Shown piece after piece: positions 5,813-8,509 of a stretch of DNA of 8,509 nt. The stretch lies in assembly GCA_025935595.1 (NCBI GenBank), contig JAICUZ010000106.1, positions 1-8,509 on the forward strand. Direction: 5' to 3'. The notes under the pieces were generated by a model. That model was not told the origin of the DNA. It worked only from the letters and a program-made list of their open reading frames with translations, and did no database searches. Made by a program: the position numbers and the translations under genes. Position 1 is the first letter of the stretch, and each line of letters opens with the position of its first letter. Origin of the DNA: Burkholderiales bacterium (GTDB taxonomy: Bacteria; Actinomycetota; Thermoleophilia; Gaiellales; Gaiellaceae).

Positions 5813-6927
5813 GCAGCCACCTCCAGGTAGACCGCCTCGAGCTGCCGTGCGATGTCGTCCCAGGCGTAGTTGGCGAGCGCGTGCGCCCGCGCGGCGCGGC
5901 CCATCTCCACGCGGCGATCCTCGTCCGAGAGGAGGTCGATCACCGCGGCGCTCAGCGCTTCCGGATCGGAGGGCGGCACGAGCAGTGCGGCCTCCGGCGT
6001 CGCCACGGCTGCGTAGCCCGCGATGTCCGACGCGACGGCCGGCGTCGCGCACGCGAACGCTTCCGCGAGCACGAGCCCGAAGCTCTCGCCCCCGAGCGCC
6101 GGCGTGATCGACGCCTTCGCGCGCAGCAGCTCGTGGGTCCGCACCTCGTTCGTCACGATCCCGAGCACGTCGATGCCGGACTCGTCGAAGCGGAGGCGTG
6201 CGTGCAAGAGGCGGTACTGCAAGGGGTCGGTGCCGATCAGCCGCAGTCGTGCGCCGGTCGCGGCGTGGATCGCGGGCCACGCGCGCAGCAGCGTCGGCAG
6301 CCCCTTGCGCGGGTCGTGCCGGCCGATGAAGACGACGGCGTGGTCGCGGTCGGCGGGTTCCGCCTCGTCGGGTGTGAGCACGCCGTTCGGGATCACGCGG
6401 TAGTCGTCCTCGATCCAGCGCGCAGCGGACTCGGCCGCCATCGGCGAGACGGCGATCCGCGCGTCGATGCGGTCCATCAGGAAACCCCAGAAGTGGAGGC
6501 CGTGGCGCATCCACCCGAGATCGCCGTGGGCGTGATGCGTGGCGACGATCGGGCACTGCGCGAGCGCGAGCGCCGCGACGCAAATGGCGGGCGTCATCGG
6601 CTCGTGCAGGTGGATGACGTCGAACTGGTGCTCGTCGAGCACGGCACGCATCCGCCCGACCGTACGCGGCGAGAGGATGATGTTCGGCAGCGAGCCGTTC
6701 GCCGGGACGACGACCGAGCGCCCGACGGGCGTGATCCCCGCCGGCAGCGGGTCGTGCCGCCCGCTCCGCGGGTGCAGGAACCGCGTGAACTTCCCGGGCG
6801 GGTCGTTGCCCATGACGAGCTCGACCTCGTGGCCGCGCCGCCGGAGCGCAGCCGCCTGATGCTCGGCGTGCTCGACGACCCCGCCCGGATACGACCACGA
6901 GAACGGGACGATGATCCCGATCTTCAT
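5809..6927 (-). CDS. GT4-family glycosyltransferase, PimA-like
   Basis: The 372-residue cytoplasmic or membrane-associated GT-B glycosyltransferase most resembles PimA, which transfers mannose from GDP-mannose to phosphatidyl-myo-inositol. The N-terminal domain opens with MKIGIIVPFSWSYPGGVVEH and has the paired glycines at 15-16, then VVVPANGSL (72-80), IHLHEPMTP (105-113) and IVATHHAHGD (127-136). The C-terminal donor-binding domain has RVIPNGV (177-183), VVFIGRHDPRKGLPTLL (198-214) with R203 and K208, and the GT4 motif GGESFGLVLAEAFA (279-292) with E281; these correspond by position to the nucleotide-sugar contacts of the family. Its ATG overlaps the aminotransferase stop as ATGA and its stop overlaps the next start as GTGA. 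GGAG lies 7 bases before the ATG. The acceptor could be phosphatidylinositol or another envelope lipid, and the sugar is not fixed by the sequence. Confidence 0.92.
   Translation of the reverse strand: MKIGIIVPFSWSYPGGVVEHAEHQAAALRRRGHEVELVMGNDPPGKFTRFLHPRSGRHDPLPAGITPVGRSVVVPANGSLPNIILSPRTVGRMRAVLDEHQFDVIHLHEPMTPAICVAALALAQCPIVATHHAHGDLGWMRHGLHFWGFLMDRIDARIAVSPMAAESAARWIEDDYRVIPNGVLTPDEAEPADRDHAVVFIGRHDPRKGLPTLLRAWPAIHAATGARLRLIGTDPLQYRLLHARLRFDESGIDVLGIVTNEVRTHELLRAKASITPALGGESFGLVLAEAFACATPAVASDIAGYAAVATPEAALLVPPSDPEALSAAVIDLLSDEDRRVEMGRAARAHALANYAWDDIARQLEAVYLEVAA
5819..5824 (-). promoter_or_regulatory. Strong Shine-Dalgarno GGAGGT for the membrane-protein gene
   Basis: On the - strand GGAGGT lies 6 bases upstream of the GTG at 5812, inside the end of the glycosyltransferase gene. 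It fixes the GTG as the start and is the strongest ribosome binding site in the window. Confidence 0.75.
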
Positions 6928-8063
6928 GCGAGAACTCCGGCGAACGCTTCCGCAAGGCGCTCGACACCGAGCGCGAGCACGTCGTCGGCGACGGCGAGCG
7001 AGATGCGCGCCCAGCCCGCACCGCTCGGCCCGAAGCCTTCGCCCGGCGCGACCGCGACGCGGTGCTCTTCCAACAGCCGTTCAGCGGTCAGCCCTTCCGG
7101 CAGGCTCAGCCACACGAAGAACGTCCCTTCGCACACGATCGGCGCGGCGAGCGCTCCCGCGAGGAGGTCGCGCCGCCGCTCGTAGGTCGCGACGCGCTCC
7201 GCCACCGACTCCTGCGGTCCTTCGAGCGCGGCGATCGTCGCCCGCTGCATCGGCTCGAAGATCCCGACGCGCTCATGGTCGTTCAGGACGTTGATGCGCT
7301 CGACGATCTCGGCGTTGCCGACGACGAAGCCGATGCGCCAGCCGGCCATGCCGTACGTCTTCGACATCGACCACATCTCGACGCCGGCGTCCTTCGCACC
7401 CGGCGTCGCGAGGAAGCTCGCCGGTGCACGGCCGTCGTAGACGAGGTCGATGTACGCCGCGTCGTGGACGATCGCCCCGCCGGTGCGCTCGGCCCACCGC
7501 ACCGCCGCGGCGAACACGCCGTCGGGCGCGCACACCGCGCAGGGGTTCGACGGATAGTTGAGGTAGAGCGCCGCGGCCGCATCGACGTCGTCGAGGTGCG
7601 GCGCCCAGCCGGCGTCGGGGTCGAGCGGGAACGTCTCGAGCCCCGCGCCCGCGAACGCGGGGCCCGACGGATAGTCGGGGTAGTACGGATCCGGCAGCCG
7701 CACGGTCTCGCCCTCGTCGGCCAGCACGAGCGAGAGCTCGACGATGCCGGTCTTCGTCCCGGGGAGCACTGCGATCTCGCGGTCGGGATCGAGCTCGACG
7801 CCGTACACGTCGCGATAGCGCCGGGCGATCGCCTCGCGCGTTCGCGCGAGCCCGCGGATCGGCGCATAGCCGTGGACGTCGGGGCGGCGGGCCGACTCGA
7901 CGAGCGCCTCGACGACGTGCGCCGGCGGGCCGAGCTCGGGATTGCCGCGGCCGAGGTCGACGAGCGGCGGACCAGCTTCGGCGGCCGCAGCCGCGACGCG
8001 GCCGAGCAGTCCGACGAAGTATTGCTCGGGAAGCCTTTCGATCCGTGCGGGACGGGGGCGCAC
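6924..8063 (-). CDS. Class I/II PLP-dependent aminotransferase (LL-DAP aminotransferase-like)
   Basis: The 379-residue fold-type I aminotransferase carries out PLP-dependent amino transfer between an amino acid and a 2-oxo acid in the cytoplasm. Key positions: LGRGNPELGPP (37-47), HGYAPIRGLARTREAIARRY (64-83), LPGTKTGI (100-107), DPYYPDYPSG (125-134), LNYPSNP (168-174) with N173, VHDAAYIDLVYDG (199-211) with D201 and Y204, SMSKTYGMAGWRIGF (232-246) with the PLP lysine K235 and R243, and the carboxylate-binding R353 in WARISLA. The GAKDAG...SKTYGMAGWRIGFVVGN wording resembles the DapL / LL-diaminopimelate aminotransferase branch, but the substrate cannot be settled; an alanine or other aminotransferase is possible. 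PCAVCA replaces the usual NPTG-type run after SNP. The GTG at 8063 is chosen because the protein begins normally there (ARIERLPEQYF); the frame stays open upstream only as antisense of the divergent peptidase. First gene of the operon. Confidence 0.92.
   Translation of the reverse strand: MRPRPARIERLPEQYFVGLLGRVAAAAAEAGPPLVDLGRGNPELGPPAHVVEALVESARRPDVHGYAPIRGLARTREAIARRYRDVYGVELDPDREIAVLPGTKTGIVELSLVLADEGETVRLPDPYYPDYPSGPAFAGAGLETFPLDPDAGWAPHLDDVDAAAALYLNYPSNPCAVCAPDGVFAAAVRWAERTGGAIVHDAAYIDLVYDGRAPASFLATPGAKDAGVEMWSMSKTYGMAGWRIGFVVGNAEIVERINVLNDHERVGIFEPMQRATIAALEGPQESVAERVATYERRRDLLAGALAAPIVCEGTFFVWLSLPEGLTAERLLEEHRVAVAPGEGFGPSGAGWARISLAVADDVLALGVERLAEAFAGVLA
6935..6938 (-). promoter_or_regulatory. 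Ribosome binding site of the glycosyltransferase gene
   Basis: GGAG on the - strand, 7 bases before the ATG at 6927 and inside the end of the aminotransferase gene. It supports the ATGA coupled start. Confidence 0.6.
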
Positions 8064-8069
8064 CCGGTG

Positions 8070-8075
8070 ATCGTA
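8070..8075 (-). promoter_or_regulatory. Putative -10 hexamer TACGAT of the four-gene operon
   Basis: On the - strand TACGAT lies 6 bases before the GTG at 8063. The aminotransferase start has no Shine-Dalgarno sequence, which fits a leaderless operon mRNA. This is the third identical hexamer in the window at this distance from a GTG. No clear -35 box is seen. Confidence 0.45.
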
Positions 8076-8092
8076 TTCGTGCCCGCGCTCTC

Positions 8093-8098
8093 TAGACT
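8093..8098 (+). promoter_or_regulatory. Putative -10 hexamer TAGACT for the M28 peptidase gene
   Basis: TAGACT fits TANNNT and lies exactly 7 bases before the GTG at 8106, with no Shine-Dalgarno sequence between. Its -35 position (17-base spacing) would fall on the opposing -10 at 8070-8075. Confidence 0.35.
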
Positions 8099-8105
8099 CG
8101 GCCTC

Positions 8106-8509
8106 GTGAACCTGATCGAGGCACTGGCAGTCGACATCGGCCCGCGCCAGGCCGGAAGCAATGAGGCGTCGCGTGCTGCGGACGTCGTCGCGGACGCGTT
8201 CCGGGAGCTCGGCCTCGAGCCGCGTTTCCAGGAGTTCGACCTCGTCGGCTACGAGGCGGACGAGCCGGAGCTCGAGGTCGAGGGAGAGCCGTGGCCGGTC
8301 GGCCCGTGCATGTACGCCCACTCGTTCGAAGGCGAGGGAACGGTGCGGCGAATCGGCGCATCGCCGAACCCGATCGGCGACGGCAAGCTCGCGAACTTCG
8401 CCGTCGTCGACTCCGCGGGCCGCGAGGTAGCGCGCCTTCTGACGAGCCCGTTCTCGATCGGCGCGATCCCGTTCATGTCGGCGCACATCCACATCACGAC
8501 GCCGCCGAC
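8106..8509 (+). CDS. M28-type peptidase, N-terminal part (runs off the window)
   Basis: The frame is open from the GTG at 8106 to the window end: 134 codons with no stop, so the gene continues to the right. The N-terminus, LIEALAVDIGPRQAGSNEASRAADVVADAFRELGL, has the G-P-R-x-A-G-S opening and following helix typical of M28-family zinc aminopeptidases. The next part (LEVEGEPWPVGPCMYAHSF, GKLANFAVVDSAGREVA) looks like an inserted PA-type domain, and SAHIHITTPP leads toward the catalytic core. The zinc-binding residues lie beyond the edge and cannot be checked. No signal peptide is present, so a cytoplasmic enzyme is likely. The GTG is supported by the family-like N-terminus and the TAGACT hexamer 7 bases upstream. 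It is divergent from the aminotransferase operon, 42 bases apart. A PA-domain protein of another kind is the alternative. Confidence 0.8.
   Translation, partial: MNLIEALAVDIGPRQAGSNEASRAADVVADAFRELGLEPRFQEFDLVGYEADEPELEVEGEPWPVGPCMYAHSFEGEGTVRRIGASPNPIGDGKLANFAVVDSAGREVARLLTSPFSIGAIPFMSAHIHITTPP

Noticed and set aside
3914..5830. A 638-codon open frame on the + strand
   Set aside because: It is antisense to glycerate kinase and the membrane protein, has the low-complexity Ser/Arg/Pro composition of a high-G+C shadow frame, and shows no family motif.
4778..7021. A 747-codon open frame on the - strand that could be read as a fusion of a large N-terminal domain with the membrane protein
   Set aside because: The part above 5812 is Arg/Ala-rich nonsense running out of frame through the well-supported glycosyltransferase. 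The membrane protein has its own GTG, a strong GGAGGT and a GTGA junction.
8064..8492. N-terminal extension of the aminotransferase by 143 codons
   Set aside because: The extension is antisense to the M28 peptidase start, has no aminotransferase features, and the family N-terminus begins just after the GTG at 8063.
1..8509. CRISPR arrays, tRNA genes, insertion sequences, toxin-antitoxin or defence genes
   Set aside because: I looked for regular repeats, tRNA-like cloverleaf ends, terminal inverted repeats and typical motifs and found none. Composition and codon use look even across the window, giving no sign of recent transfer.

Overview
This is a high-G+C window with dense gene packing and almost no intergenic DNA. 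GTG and TTG starts are frequent. It looks like chromosomal DNA of an actinobacterium. The XseA protein has the actinobacterial form of the family motifs (TG..AA..DV and VGHE.D.PLCD), and the glycosyltransferase resembles the phosphatidylinositol mannosyltransferase PimA. A deep-branching lineage such as Thermoleophilia/Gaiellales is my best guess, but that is inference. I see no tRNA, rRNA, CRISPR array, insertion sequence or prophage signature, and no gap longer than about 70 bases.

Layout. On the + strand, 1-423 is the 3' end of a membrane protein, possibly UbiA-like. It is followed by a 386-residue membrane-anchored coiled-coil protein (428-1588) and a 64-residue conserved-looking small protein (1657-1851). 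On the - strand, 1859-2509 is a secreted protein of unknown function. Divergent from it, 28 bases away, are xseA (2538-3677) and xseB (3670-3870), the two subunits of exodeoxyribonuclease VII, translationally overlapped.

A four-gene - strand operon reads from 8063 down to 3841: a class I/II PLP aminotransferase, a PimA-like GT4 glycosyltransferase, a UPF0104/LPG-synthase-TM-type integral membrane protein, and a glycerate 2-kinase family protein. All three junctions overlap (ATGA, GTGA and 32 bases), so the genes are probably co-transcribed and translationally coupled. The last gene runs 30 bases into the 3' end of xseB, and that overlap contains a perfect 9-bp hairpin. Divergent from the operon, 42 bases away, an M28-type peptidase starts at 8106 and runs off the right edge.

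The glycosyltransferase and membrane protein suggest lipid glycosylation or export at the envelope. The flanking aminotransferase and glycerate kinase are metabolic enzymes whose link to it is unclear. XseAB is DNA repair housekeeping.

The most striking non-coding signal is a -10-like TANNNT hexamer placed exactly 6 or 7 bases upstream of five start codons that are not preceded by an operon partner's ribosome binding site. Three of the five hexamers are the identical TACGAT. This is the arrangement expected for leaderless mRNAs. Genes inside operons (xseB, the glycosyltransferase, the membrane protein) instead have Shine-Dalgarno sequences. Apart from this, the window looks like ordinary core genome with a few poorly characterised proteins. 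I found no convincing new defence or mobile system.
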